A stretch of DNA of 64,000 bases from Hypericum androsaemum (lineage: Eukaryota > Streptophyta > Magnoliopsida > Malpighiales > Hypericaceae): the NCBI GenBank assembly GCA_963995505.1, contig OZ023184.1, positions 5,456,001-5,520,000 on the forward strand. Direction: 5' to 3'. A model generated the notes under the pieces. It had not been told where the DNA came from, searched no databases, and saw nothing but the letters and a program-made list of their open reading frames with translations. Below are positions 35,840 through 46,818 of this stretch, one piece after another (within the stretch, counting starts at the first letter, position 1; each line of letters begins with the position of its first letter). Both the position numbers and the translations under genes were made by a program.

Positions 35840-36205
35840 TCAAATAGAATATAGACACTTAAACGATAAGATTCTTCTGATCCCGCTTTCAGGATCCTCT
35901 GAGACAACAACCTGATATACTTGGAGGGTGTTACTAACTGAGACCATCATCACCAAAGTGTAGGTTGGCCCAGTAACTTTGCTACTCATTACCTCTACCA
36001 GTGACATTAGCCCACGGCCCAACCCAAATCTTCTTTTAATGGGTTGGAACCCATATAGGAAGCAAGCGTATTTTGCAATACCCAGTATGTAAGGATCAGT
36101 AACCGCGTCCAAATTTTCCGTCATTTGTGGTCCGACTTCGATTTGAATTGTGTTGGCCACCATCGAGAAGGCAATGACCAACAGTATAACAAATATATTC
36201 TTCAT
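35840..36205 (-). CDS. Cystatin-like secreted protein, copy 1
   Basis: Intronless frame of 121 residues from MKNIFVILLVIAFSMVANT, a hydrophobic signal peptide; an ATG seven codons upstream is in frame but the sister copies all begin at MK. The mature part has TDPYILGIAKYACFLYGF, matching the plant cystatin helix motif (LARFAV type) only loosely, then SLVEVMSSKVTGPTYTLVMMV, which occupies the place of the protease-binding QxVxG loop but reads SKVTG, and VYQVVVSEDPESG..ILSFK at the C-terminal strand. Known plant cystatins inhibit papain-type proteases; loss of Gln here makes inhibition doubtful. Carries an extra stretch (KRRFGLGRG) after the helix relative to copy 3. Confidence 0.75.
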   Translation of the reverse strand: MKNIFVILLVIAFSMVANTIQIEVGPQMTENLDAVTDPYILGIAKYACFLYGFQPIKRRFGLGRGLMSLVEVMSSKVTGPTYTLVMMVSVSNTLQVYQVVVSEDPESGIRRILSFKCLYSI

Positions 36206-37371
36206 GTTTAGTTCTTTTTTGCTCAAACGGTTTTATCTGGTCAACTATTTTAGTTTATTTGTTTCTTCTTAGAGTTGAATGGATTCACGGGTGTGTGTGT
36301 ACATATATTGGTTTATACTCATACGCATATATGGTATTCAAAACTTGACGTCATCAGCTATAAATATATATGTAAAGTTGGTGAGAAATTATGGTGATAA
36401 TAAATTTGGAATGACATATAAACAACGCGTTAGCAGATATATATGGTAACCTTTCCATGTATAGAAATTAATATATGGTAACCTTTCCATGTATAGAAAT
36501 TAATACATGGTAACCTTTCCATTTATAGAAATTAAGTGAGCAATTATGGTCACAAATTTTTTAAATCATATATACATGGTTCATATGGACTTCAGTATTT
36601 GGAAGGTCAACTCAGCCATATGTTTGACCAAGAAATAGTTCGGTATAACGTCTATACAGTATATAGTACGGTAGTCAAACTCGGTATCGTAATTGGGCAT
36701 CAGCCTTTACATGGAATCTCTCAGATAATTTTGTTATGTTATTGCATGTAAATAGTATAATTTATCTTTGGTAACACTTGGTTTAATTAGTGGAAATAAC
36801 ATAAAATTAATCAACTTACCCAAAAAAACTACTATATACAACAACAATTTATCTACTAATAAACAATTGTAAAGAATTTAATGATTCATATTGTCTCTTT
36901 TGGGTATAATTATATAATTATGGATGGAGTAATTTTTCTTTAAGAATACACAACAATCTCTGAGATTTATAACAAACGGTTTTATCTGGTCAACTATTTT
37001 AGTTTATTTGTTTCTTCTTAGAGTTGAATGGATTCACGGGTGTGTGTGTACATATATTGGTTTATACTCATACGCATATATGGTATTCAAAAGTTGGCGT
37101 TATCATTTTGACCAAAAAAAGTTGGCCTTACCAACTTTATATATATTTTTACTTTAAAAAATTTATATTGGTTTATACTCATACATATCAAAAGTTGGCG
37201 TTATCAATTTGACGAAAAAAAGTTGGCGTTACCAACTTCATATATATTTTTACTTTCAAAATTATATATATATATATATAAGATATATGGAACAAAATTG
37301 CCGTTACCAAATTTACAAAAATTTGTACGAGTTAGTTTTAACTTGGAGATCTATTCTGGTAATGTCAAGTC

Positions 37372-37434
<63 letters not shown>

Positions 37435-38155
37435 TTTATAGTTTTACATATACATTTTTTTTAAACAAACTCATTCATTTATATATGGTATTCAAAGCTG
37501 GCGTTTTTTTTATAAGTATTCAAAGTTGGCGTTACCAAATTTATATATTCTTTGCTTTCAAAAAAGTATATTTATATATACATATATGGAACAAAATTTA
37601 GCATTACCAAATTTGCAAGAATTTGTACATTAGTTGATTTTGGCTCGTAGATCTATTTTTATCGTGACAAGTCCGATATATATATATATTAGTTTATAGT
37701 TTTACATATACATTTTTTTTAAACAAACTCATTCATTTATATATGGTATTCAAAGCTGGCGTTTTTTTATAAGTATTCAAAGTTGGCGTTACCAAATTTA
37801 TATATTCTTTGCTTTCAAAAAAGTATATTTATATATACATATATGGAACAAAATTTAGCATTACCAAATTTGCAAGAATTTGTACATTAGTTGATTTTGG
37901 CTCGTAGATCTATTTTTATCGTGACAAGTCCGATTTGTTCTCCAAAATATTCTACTCGACGATATTTTGAAATGTAACAAAATTTTTGCAAAAAAAAATA
38001 ATACTAGTGTGTAAATCAAGACTAAAAGACTATGTTTATAAGAGCAGACAAGTTAGAGTCGAACTCTTCACAATGTTAAATTTAAGCATTCACATTTTGT
38101 TTATCTAAACTATTTATGATAATCAACTCATTCTTAAACGATACAAATTTCTTAA
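36206..38155. repeat. Duplicated spacers within the cystatin-like cluster
   Basis: Three duplications are visible. 36212-36330 recurs at 36970-37090. 36358-36976 recurs almost unchanged at 42600-43188. 37431-37680 recurs at 37689-37935 (period 258 bp). A TATATA run fills 37376-37431. The frames 36536-36751 and 37209-37601 come from these repeats and are not genes. Confidence 0.85.
37376..37431. repeat. (TA)n microsatellite
   Basis: About 28 TA units without interruption; it separates the two 258-bp copies from the upstream spacer and is likely length-polymorphic. Confidence 0.97.
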
Positions 38156-38494
38156 TCAAATAGAATACAGATATTTAATCGATACGAGTTTCCTGACACC
38201 GCTTCGAGGATTCTCTGAGACAACAGCCTCATAAACTTGGAGGGTGTTGTCAGCCAAGACCTTCATCACCAAAGAGTTGGTTGACCCACAAACCTTGCTA
38301 CTTAATACTTCTACCAGTGACATTTGCCCCTGGTCCTGGAACCCAAATTGGTAGCACTGCGAATTTTGCAATATCCTGTATGCGAGGATCAGTAATCCCA
38401 TCCAAATTTGCCGTCATTTGTGGCCCGACTTCGGTTCTACGTTGGCCACCATAGAGAACGCAACGACCAACATTATAACAAGTATTTTCTTCAT
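38156..38494 (-). pseudogene. Cystatin-like copy 2, frameshifted
   Basis: Starts at 38494 with the same signal peptide in one frame (MKKILVIMLVVAFSMVAN), continues in another as RTEVGPQMTANLDGITDPRI, then returns shifted as SLVEVLSSKVCGSTNSLVMK and VYEAVVSENPRSGVRKLVS to a stop at 38156. At least two small indels break the frame. Otherwise closest to copy 3. Confidence 0.85.
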
Positions 38495-39597
38495 GTTTAG
38501 TTCTTTTTTCTCTAATGGTTTTGCTCTGGTAAACTATGTTGTTGTATATATACACACACACGGTAGTTTATACTCATACATACATATATGCAACAAAATC
38601 TGGCGTTGACAAATTTGAAATAATTTATACATGAGTTGATTTTGACTTGGAGATCGATTCGTACCAAGTATGAGATATATCTATATATATATTTTTTATT
38701 TATTTATTTACAAATACTAAATTTAGCATTATCAAATTTTTTGGAATTTGTACACAAGTTGTTTTGATTTGGAGGCTATTATGATTGTGTCAAGTCTAAT
38801 TTATTCTCTGAAATTTTTATCGAAATCTCCAATATGTATTTTATTCTTAGGTTTAGTAGCTCCATAGTTACATGTTCTGCTTTGATCTTTCAATGTGTTA
38901 ATAATAATAATATATAATTCCTATTAAAAAAATAAGAATATATGATCATGTGTTAATAAGACAAATCTTGGTTTATATTTTTGTAAATTTGTTACTCAAA
39001 ACTAAGGATTATTTAACTGTTTACTTTTAAAAGCATATGAGGCTTACTAGATTAATGTTTGATATACATATATTATGGGATTTAACGCCAGACGCTGACC
39101 TAATTTCGGGTCATAACATATTCGGTATATATCCAAATTTAAAGAGCAATTTCTATGGTAGTAAATGGAAAAAAATATTTTTCCATAATGACATTATCAA
39201 ACATAAATGGAAACATGTTTTATACCATTTGGTATCCGAACATCAATGCATCGATTAATCATAGTTCAAGTCATGTGAGACTTTTGGTTGATATCGAATG
39301 ATCAAAATTCGAGTCCGTAATATTTTTAAAATATGACATGATTTTTTCAACAAATATTCAATACAAATGCGTTCACAATACAAATGCGTTCACAGTTTTT
39401 CGAAATCGAGACAAAAAGACTACGTTTAGAAGACCAGGCAAGTTAGAGTCGAGCTAAAAAGAACTTGAAAAAAGTTCCAAAATACTATTATACTCCATTA
39501 TTTTTATTTTTTCACCTTGATGAATGAATTCTTTTGAGGAGGTAGTACAAGGTGCTCTGAGGTATTATTACAAGGTACAAATTCATCATAATCTTAA
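38495..39597. other. Cluster spacer
   Basis: AT-rich. Contains GGTATATATCCAAATTTAAAGAGC at 39123, repeated at 40499, an 18-bp tandem duplication (CAATACAAATGCGTTCACA) at about 39359-39396 and a 3' flank shared with copy 1. No gene seen. Confidence 0.5.
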
Positions 39598-39936
39598 TCA
39601 AATAGAATGCAGATACTTAAACGAAACGAGTTTCTTGATGCCGCTTCGAGGATTCTCTGAGACAACAGCCTGATATACTTGGAGGGTATCATCAGCTAAG
39701 ACCTTTATCACCAAAGTGTAGGTTGACCCAGAAACTTTGCTACTTAGTACCTTTACCAGTGACATTTGCCCCTGGCCCTGGAACCCATATTGGTAACATG
39801 CGAATTTTGCAATATCCAATATGTGAGGATCAGTAATCCCATCCAAATTTGCCTTCATTGGTCCAACTTCGGTTCGAATTGAATTGGCCACCGCAGAGAA
39901 GGCGACGACCAACATTATAACAAATATATGCTTCAT
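39598..39936 (-). CDS. Cystatin-like secreted protein, copy 3
   Basis: 112 residues from MKHIFVIMLVVAFSAVANS (signal peptide), then RTEVGPMKANLDGITDPHIL, DIAKFACYQYGFQGQGQ, SLVKVLSSKVSGSTYTLVIK and VYQAVVSENPRSGIKKLVSF. The start at 39936 is chosen because it aligns with copies 1, 4 and 5; the longer frame upstream is repeat-derived. Gln of QxVxG is Ser (SKVSG), and Cys replaces Val in the helix motif (KFAC). Intact frame; likely secreted; activity as a protease inhibitor is unproven. Confidence 0.8.
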   Translation of the reverse strand: MKHIFVIMLVVAFSAVANSIRTEVGPMKANLDGITDPHILDIAKFACYQYGFQGQGQMSLVKVLSSKVSGSTYTLVIKVLADDTLQVYQAVVSENPRSGIKKLVSFKYLHSI

Positions 39937-40791
39937 GTTTGGTTCTTTTTGGTCTAATGGTTTTCCTGTTTTGGTGTATTTGTTTCTTCTTAGAGTTGAA
40001 TGGATATATATATATATTGGTTTATACGTATACAATATATGGTATTCAAAGTTGGCGTTACCAAATTTATATTTTTTTTTCCTTTCAAAATTTTTTATAA
40101 ATGCATATATGGAACAAAATCTGCCGTTACCAAATTTGCAGAAATTGGTCTATACTCATCCATATTTTTTTTAAACAAACTCCTACATATATATATGGTA
40201 TTCAAAGTTGACGTTACCAAATTTATATATACTTTTTCTTTAAAAAAATGTATATATACATATATCGAACAAAATTTGGCATTACCAAATTTACAGAATT
40301 TGTACATGATTTGGTTTTGACTCCGTTTTAATCGCGCCAAGTCCGATTTATTTTTCAGGATCTGTAACGAGGTCTTCACTTTGTAATTTGCTCTTTCGTC
40401 TAGTAACTTTGTAGTCAAATGATCCACTTTGATCTTAGAATGTGTAATTAATAAGAATAGATGAGTTATGTGTTAATAAGGCCAAATGACTCACTTGGTA
40501 TATATCCAAATTTAAAGAGCATTTACTATTTCCACTGGCACGCGCAGTTATATGATACTGGCATGTGCAGTTATGTGATAATGACATTTGTATCCGGCAT
40601 GTATTTGTACGTGACTTTTTTCATTTTGGTCCCTGTATTTTAGCGCATTTGCAAAAAAATTCTCTCGTGTCTTCATTCCAAACGGTTCAGAATAGTGGCA
40701 TTCCGTACCCAATCCGTACCCATCCAGACACAAATGTGTCGATTAATCGAGGTTAAAGTCATGTGAGATTTTTGAAAGGTAATAAAAATTT
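39937..40791. repeat. Cluster spacer with a dispersed repeat
   Basis: 39990-40330 repeats the GTATTCAAAGTTGGCGTTACC and GGAACAAAATTTGGCATTACC spacer motifs seen at 37080-37900. 40530-40735 matches, in inverted orientation, the body of the small element at 54264-54646 (shared TTTTAGCGCATTTGC, CGTGTCTTCATTCCAAACGG and GTACCCAATCCGTACCC), and ends at the same terminal sequence; its other end is missing. Confidence 0.7.
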
Positions 40792-41701
40792 GGGAAAATT
40801 ACTCTCGAGTCCCTCGAGTTTGATTAAATATACTAAATAGTCCCTCCTGTTCACAAAATACATTCCTACGTCCCTCTAGTTTACTTTTATTATACTTTCG
40901 GGTCCCTAAATGAATTTTTTTCTTTTTTTGTCATTGAAATGACAAAAATACCCTTGCTCCGGTCAACTTAGATCTCCAATCATCTTCTCCGGTCATCTTT
41001 CCGGCGGACACCATCTTCTTCGGCAAAAAATTAAAACCTAAAAAAATTAAAACTCACGAACTGGGATCCCCGCCGTCCCTCGACTTCGAATCCCTCGCTC
41101 TCTTCCTCGCGCTCCAAGAGCCCCCGGCGTGGGACGGGATCGTCGCCAAGTTTAAGCCGTTGTGGCCACTCGAGCACCTCCTCGGTGTCGCCGTCGCGCT
41201 CATCCCAACATGGCGCGTGGTTCGGACGCACAGGTCGACCCTGGAGGTCTCGTTCAAGGAGGAGCGCAAGCGAAAGATGACCGGGCCTAGGGCGAGGGCA
41301 CCGACCACGAAGATCTCATTCCCGGTGGTTCTGACGAATGGGTCGATCTTGGAGTTCTTGTTTTGATGCCGCGGGTCGATCCCAGGAGGTTTGAGGAGGT
41401 GGAGGGGCCGATGCTGATCGTCCACGGTGAAGAGGACGTTGTGGAACGCCCCCGGAGTTTTCGTTCCGACGCCGCGGGTCGATCCGGCATTGAAGCTCCG
41501 GCGTTGGAGAGGAAGGAGATGATTTTTTTTGTTCCAAGGGTATTTTGGTAATTTCATTGACAAAAATGAAAAAAAAAGCTGCTAACATGCGCCAACAAGT
41601 ATAATAAAAGCAAACTAGAGGGACGTAGGAATGTATTTTGTGAACAGGAAAGTTTTTTTAGTATATTTAAGCAAATCCGAGGGACTTGAAAGTAATTTTT
41701 C
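40792..41701 (+). mobile_element. Pack-MULE with 10-bp target duplication
   Basis: Inverted ends of about 110 bp: left GGGAAAATTACTCTCGAGTC, right (reverse complement) GAAAAATTACTTTCAAGTCC, continuing through CACAAAATACATTCCTACG to TTATTATACTT. ATAAAAATTT flanks both sides (40782-40791 and 41702-41711). Long inverted ends with 8-11 bp duplications define Mutator-like elements. No transposase; the GC-rich centre holds a captured gene fragment, hence Pack-MULE. It lies between cystatin-like copies 3 and 4. Confidence 0.88.
41067..41446 (+). pseudogene. Captured monoacylglycerol-lipase-type hydrolase fragment
   Basis: Inside the Pack-MULE the plus strand reads LFLALQEPPAWDGIVAKF, KPLWPLEHLLGVAVALIPTW and SFKEERKRK, then in a shifted frame RRFEEVEGPMLIVHGEEDVV. 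These match consecutive blocks of plant alpha/beta hydrolases of the monoacylglycerol lipase / caffeoylshikimate esterase group, in which the last block precedes the catalytic Asp loop. The catalytic Ser part and C-terminus are absent and the middle is scrambled, so no enzyme is encoded. Intron-free joining of two blocks suggests internal deletion. Confidence 0.78.
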
Positions 41702-42160
41702 ATAAAAATTTTCCAACAAGTATTTAACAATGTGGTGTTCAGAGGGGTTTGAAGTCAAGGCATCATGGTTAAACTAGAACAAATATTTAACAATAACTTT
41801 AAATGTAATGCTTGTTCAAAAGAGGTAGAATAGCCATAAGTTCGCGATGTTTGAAGAAATTGATTAATTAGGACAACATAATATTATTTTGTCTTTGATA
41901 TTTATTAATGAAATTGATTACTTCGTGAACTCGAATTCTAACAACTTTTCCGGCGAGGCTCCCAGCAAACGGATGAATTGGGGTATTTTTAGACTAATAA
42001 ATTTAAACATTAACATTTTTTATAATTGAATTACTTAAAAGGACCAAGAAAAGTCCCAAAACACTAAAATCACTCCATTATTTTTATTTCATCATCCTCA
42101 TGAACGAATTCCATGCAGGAGACAGTACAACACAAAATATAAATTCAACCATAATTTTTA

Positions 42161-42502
42161 TCAAATTGAATGTTGAAACTTAAACGATACGAGCTTCTTG
42201 GTACCGGTCTTCGGATCCTCTGTAACAACAGCCAAGTACCAATAGAGGGTGTCATAGATTGAGACTTCTAGAGTCAAAGTGTACTTTGATCCGGCAACCT
42301 CGTAACCTACTAATTCTACCAGATTGATGAACGAGCCCCGATGTTTGCTATATTCTGAAACCGCGAATTTTGCAAGAGCCTCCACGTGAGGACCGTAAGA
42401 CCCTTCCGAATCCGGCGTAGTTTCTCCTCCGCCATCAACCGCCGTTGAGTTGGCCACCGTAAAGAAGACGACAATTAGCGTCACAACAAAAACGCTCTTC
42501 AT
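42161..42502 (-). CDS. Cystatin-like secreted protein, copy 4 (most classical)
   Basis: 113 residues from MKSVFVVTLIVVFFTVANS. The mature part is closest to ordinary phytocystatins: GPHVEALAKFAVSEYSKHRG keeps the LARFAV-type helix with Val, followed by NLVELVGYEVAGSKYTLTLE, in which QVVAG reads YEVAG, and VVTEDPKTGTKKLVSFK. The PW dipeptide loop is not evident. Diverged from the other copies, suggesting it is the older branch of the cluster. Intact, intronless. Confidence 0.83.
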   Translation of the reverse strand: MKSVFVVTLIVVFFTVANSTAVDGGGETTPDSEGSYGPHVEALAKFAVSEYSKHRGSFINLVELVGYEVAGSKYTLTLEVSIYDTLYWYLAVVTEDPKTGTKKLVSFKFQHSI

Positions 42503-42569
42503 ATTAATTTCTGTTTCACTTTTGCTTTAATAATTTGCTCTATTCAATTAACTTAGTGTGTTCAATGGA

Positions 42570-42607
<38 letters not shown>

Positions 42608-43637
42608 AAGTTGGTGAGAAATTATGGTGATAATAAATTTGGAATGACATATAAACAACGCGTTAGCAGATATATATGGTAACCTTTCCATGTATAGAAA
42701 TTAATACATGGTAACCTTTCCATTTATAGAAATTAAGTGAGCAATTATGGTCACAAAATTTTTAAATCATATATACATGGTTCATATGGACTTCAGTATT
42801 TGGAAGGTCAACTCAGCCATATGTTTGACCAAGAAATAGTTCGGTATAACGTCTATACAGTATATAGTACGGTAGTCAAACTCGGTATCGTAATTGGGCA
42901 TCAGCCTTTACATGGAATCTCTCAAATAATTTTGTTATGTTATTGCATGTAAATAGTATAATTTATCTTTGGTAACACTTGGTTTAATTAGTGGAAATAA
43001 CATAAAATTAATCAACTTACCCAAAAAAACTACTATATACAACAACAATTTATCTACTAATAAACAATTGTAAAGAATTTAATGATTCATATTGTCTCTT
43101 TTGGGTATAATTGTGAGACATATTATATAATTATGGATGGAGTAATTTTTCTTTAAGAATACACAACAATCTCTGAGATTTATAACAAACTATGTATAAT
43201 TTATATTTTCTTTTCAATTTTATTAAATTCTTATTGATCAAAATACATCAAATATGCTGTGACATGATTTATCGTGAGTCAATAATCATTTTTTTATAAG
43301 TAAGAAAATGATCGTTAAAACAATGAAAATAGTCATACACATTTTTTTTTGCTCATTTTTTTAAACTGTATATTATTTAGATATTCAACTGACTAATTCA
43401 ATTTCTCAGTATTTTTTTTATGATGACTAATCTCTCAATTTCGAGTCATATACATTATTTTCGCTACGGAGATAAATACGAAAATGGCGGAGACCATGAA
43501 GTGCTCCTCAACTAGAGGGCGTCGCGGAACGGGTCGAGTAGGCGGAGGAGAAGAGCGGAACGACGAACTCTTCCAGGAATAAGAGGATCGTGGTGACGAC
43601 GGTCTATTTCTGGACGATTCTGGTTGTGCTTTTTGTT
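42503..43637. repeat. Duplicated spacer (copy of 36358-36976) and flank
   Basis: 42572-42604 is an AT run; 42600-43188 repeats 36358-36976 with few differences, including a chance 71-codon frame. 43189-43637 is single-copy; 43485-43620 has a short plus frame (MAETMKCSSTRGRR) followed in another frame by a hydrophobic stretch (TTVYFWTILVVLFV) that runs into the LINE insertion, possibly the relic of a small membrane protein gene. Confidence 0.7.
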
Positions 43638-43821
43638 TTTTGTTTTTTTATAAGTAGATTTGTATTGAGCATAAGGCGAGAAATATTTACAGATACATGA
43701 GTTTACAAACCTTACCTAAACACAAAGTTAAGATTACATATGCAATCTAACAAAAAAATCAATTGTATAAACAATCTTGCATTGTCCAGAAGTGCAGCAT
43801 CTATCTCACGAATTATAAATT
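43638..43821 (-). mobile_element. Truncated LINE 3' end with 23-bp target duplication
   Basis: CGATTCTGGTTGTGCTTTTT plus GTT occurs at 43615-43637 and again at 43822-43844. Between them, the minus strand ends CTCAATACAAATCTACTTAT followed by an A-rich tail, typical of plant L1 3' ends. Only about 184 bp were copied. Confidence 0.88.
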
Positions 43822-43844
43822 CGATTCTGGTTGTGCTTTTTGTT

Positions 43845-44327
43845 CTAATCTTGTTGATTAGCTTATATTTAGTTGATAATTTCTCCTTTTGTTAATGATG
43901 TATTTCGAAGATTTTTTTAATTCATAATATTTATTAAATTGATTAATCTATATTTTTATCAGTTTAAATCTTTAAAATACGTTAAAGTTTTTGAAATAGA
44001 CTGTTATTTTTTTAATTGTTGTGGTCAAGGACATAGTGAGCATGAGACGTCTCGTTAAGATTGCTCGTATTTTTTTTCTTTTTCGTAAAAAAATTTAGCA
44101 ATATTCTAAAAATGGATTACAACTACAACATTTTTCAAAATGGGTAAATTTTTTATTCAAAATTTTAGAAAGAACACCTCCCCTCCGCTACCACCCTGTG
44201 GCGGTGGCATTGGTCGCCTCTCCCGACCGCCACATGGCGATGCAAGAGGTTATTTATATATTTAAAAAATTAAATAAATCCTTGTACCCTTTTCCCATTT
44301 GCCATAAATAGCGTGCAAATGATAATT
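43845..44327. other. AT-rich spacer
   Basis: No gene seen. 44175-44230 has a GC-rich patch with inverted GGCGGTGGCATTGG / CCGCCACATGG-like sequences. Confidence 0.35.
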
Positions 44328-45261
44328 TTTTTTTCTAATTAAAAACTTTATTAATAAGAAAAATAAAATTATAGAAAGGATGAGAAAAGAGAAAAAGGAA
44401 AGAAAAAAAAAGAAGAAAAACCAAGGTCTAAATGGGCAATCATAGAGGTTGACCCGCTGCCATAACAAACTACTCTATTCGAGCACACCCACAAGCTGGG
44501 TGGTCAAGAATAAATCATAAACTAGAACTTTCGCCCATGTGACTCGTAGGAGTCATATCCATCAAAGTGGGCATGATTCAAAGAAACTCTTTCGGCCCAA
44601 ATGGAAAGGCCCACCAGATACAAAATTAGATCCTTCGCCCATGTAGAACCATCGAAGCGGAACTGGATCAAAAGAAATACTCTCGGCCCAATAAAGAGGA
44701 AGCACGCGGCCCATCAGGAAGGAGGCTGTCCGCTGCCTCGGGAGGAACCGCAAACCCTAGGATCGTCGGAATGGTCCGATCATGAACACCAACAACCGCC
44801 GAAACCCTCCTCGTCCCGCCCGACAGGAAGTGGCACCTGTGAATGGTGACCACGAGCCATGGAAAAGGAGGAGCAATGAGAAGCCGGAGGAGAGGTGATT
44901 GAGGACCGGAGTCCACGTGGAACTAGGGAGGAGGAGAAGCGGCCCCCATAATGAGGAGGCTATTGAGATCGACGCCGGCTGGTGATTCCCTGAGGAAGAA
45001 CCAAAAGGCGCAGCTGGAGAGGCCACTGGAATGGTGGCTGCTTGAGTAGAACCCCTAGCCGCGGGGCTAGGGTTTAGAAGTCGCGGAGAAGAGCAACGCA
45101 CTTGAACTACTTGATCCGGCCAAAAGCACGGCGTGGGAGGGAGGCCAGCCCCCTCCGTAGCCGATGGGTGCCCCGCCATGGTCAACGGTGCGGGGCAACG
45201 CCGACAGTCCTCCTGAAAGTGCTGCAAGTTTTAGACTCTCAAAATTGCCTCTCTCCTTTCC
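44328..45261 (-). mobile_element. Non-autonomous retroposon with poly-A and 18-bp target duplication
   Basis: AGCGTGCAAATGATAATT (44310-44327) and AGCGTGCAAATAATAATT (45262-45279) differ at one base and flank the element. Read on the minus strand it starts GGAAAGGAGAGAGGCAATTT, has a GC-rich first part with a 156-codon frame (MAGHPSATEGAGLPPTP..), and ends in AATTAGAAAAAAAAA. This is the target-primed insertion signature of LINE-type machinery. It has no endonuclease or reverse transcriptase; a LINE leader plus start of ORF1 joined to a LINE tail is my best reading. The ORF is not a host gene. Confidence 0.78.
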
Positions 45262-46020
45262 AGCGTGCAAATAATAATTAAAATTTTGTAAGTTCCATAA
45301 AATTTCAATAATTGATAATTCAGAATTGGTAAATCGGTATGCGAGTAATTTGGTAGAAGATTTCTGAAAAGATCGGTAAATATAAATATTAAAATTTGTT
45401 TGGTAAATTTTAAGTATTTCACCAAAATCCCTAATGAACCAAATAACAAATAAAAATGTACCTAACTATATAACACAAAACCTAAATTTTATCTACCCCC
45501 AACTCCTCTAAACCCACACGCCCAACATAATTCGGTATAAATATAACACAATTTCTCTAGCTTCCAACATAATTCCTCTCCCGACTCTCCTAATTTGCTG
45601 ATTTTTTTATATAGATTTTGATAGTATTTTGGTAATTTGTGAAATCCCAAGTTTATCAAAATTCGATAGAATGTTTGTTAAATTCGGGATTTTTTTGATT
45701 TAAGTTAAGGATCCAGATCAATGGATCGCCTCCCAAGTTTTTTAATTTTTCTTTAAAAAAATCATTGTCATTCTTCTGCGGCGGCGGGCATTATCCAAAA
45801 GAGTAAAAAATCAGATTTGCTCTGCCAATCCAATGTATATATTCGTAAGTATCTCTAAACACTGCATTCAAATATATGTAATTCGATTATAAGACATATA
45901 TCAAAAAGATAAAACGATCAATATCATAAGGACGAGAAAGATAACAAACGAGATTAAACTTCTCTTTATTTATCAACTTTCTTCAGATCGAACAAAACAA
46001 CGAACAAATTCAATAAGTTC
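45262..46020. other. AT-rich spacer
   Basis: No gene seen; 45960-46020 should contain the 3' flank of cystatin-like copy 5. Confidence 0.4.
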
Positions 46021-46365
46021 TTACAAAACCGAACGTTGGAAATTCATCGATCGGAGCTTCTTGACGCCGGTTCGAGGATTCTCTGAGACAACAGCCGTAT
46101 ATACTTGGGGGGTGCCATCAGCTAACACCTTCATCACCAAAGTGTAGGTTGACCCATTAACCTTGCTGGTTAATACCTTTACCAGTGAAATTTGCCCCAG
46201 GCCCTGGAACCCAGATTGATAACATGCGAACTTTGCAAGATCCAGTATGTGACGATCAGTAATTCCGTTCAGATTTGTCGTCATTTGTGGTCCGACTTCG
46301 GTTCGAATGGCGTTGGCCACCGTAAAGAAGGCAACGACCAACATTAGAACACAAATGTTCTTCAT
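46021..46365 (-). CDS. Cystatin-like secreted protein, copy 5
   Basis: 114 residues from MKNICVLMLVVAFFTVANA (signal peptide), then RTEVGPQMTTNLNGITDRHI, DLAKFACYQSGFQGLGQ, SLVKVLTSKVNGSTYTLVMK and AVVSENPRTGVKKLRS. Very close to copy 3 except for a changed C-terminus (NFQRSVL). The QxVxG site reads SKVNG. Intact, intronless. Confidence 0.8.
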   Translation of the reverse strand: MKNICVLMLVVAFFTVANAIRTEVGPQMTTNLNGITDRHILDLAKFACYQSGFQGLGQISLVKVLTSKVNGSTYTLVMKVLADGTPQVYTAVVSENPRTGVKKLRSMNFQRSVL

Positions 46366-46818
46366 GTTTTGTTCTTTGCTCTAATGGTTTTGCTGTGGTC
46401 AATTATTTTGGTGTAGTTGTTTCTTGGTAGAGTTGAATGAATTCGTACATATATATAGTACTGAAAGTTGGCCTTGTATGAAAGAAAATCTGGTTTGAAA
46501 ACAATATTTACATATTTGCATTATAAAAATATATATAACATTTAATTTCGCCGCGTTCTCCAACAACTTATCAAATAGATTTTTAGCACCTTTTTATGGT
46601 ATATTCTGTCTCATAAAATCCACATGTGTGGACCCCTTACACAAATCCAAAGAATCCAGCTGAAAATCTCTAATGGATTGCATGTATAGAAACAGAATTC
46701 GAGAAGGTGGTCAAAATGGTGGTTTCCAATCCAAAAGTAGTAAAAAGATCTAATGCCATTAATAACTTCAGGGGTAGCCAAGTTTTCAATTGAAACTTGT
46801 TAAATGTAAGAGACTACG
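46366..46818. other. Upstream flank of cystatin-like copy 5
   Basis: AT-rich; includes ATATATATAG at about 46449, a possible TATA box 80-90 bp upstream of the start codon. No gene seen. Confidence 0.4.

Noticed and set aside
37209..37601. Plus-strand frame of 130 codons rich in Tyr and Ile
   Set aside because: Encoded by the (TA)n run and duplicated spacer.
44757..45227. Minus-strand frame of 156 codons as a host gene
   Set aside because: It is wholly inside a retroposon with poly-A and target duplication and has low-complexity composition.
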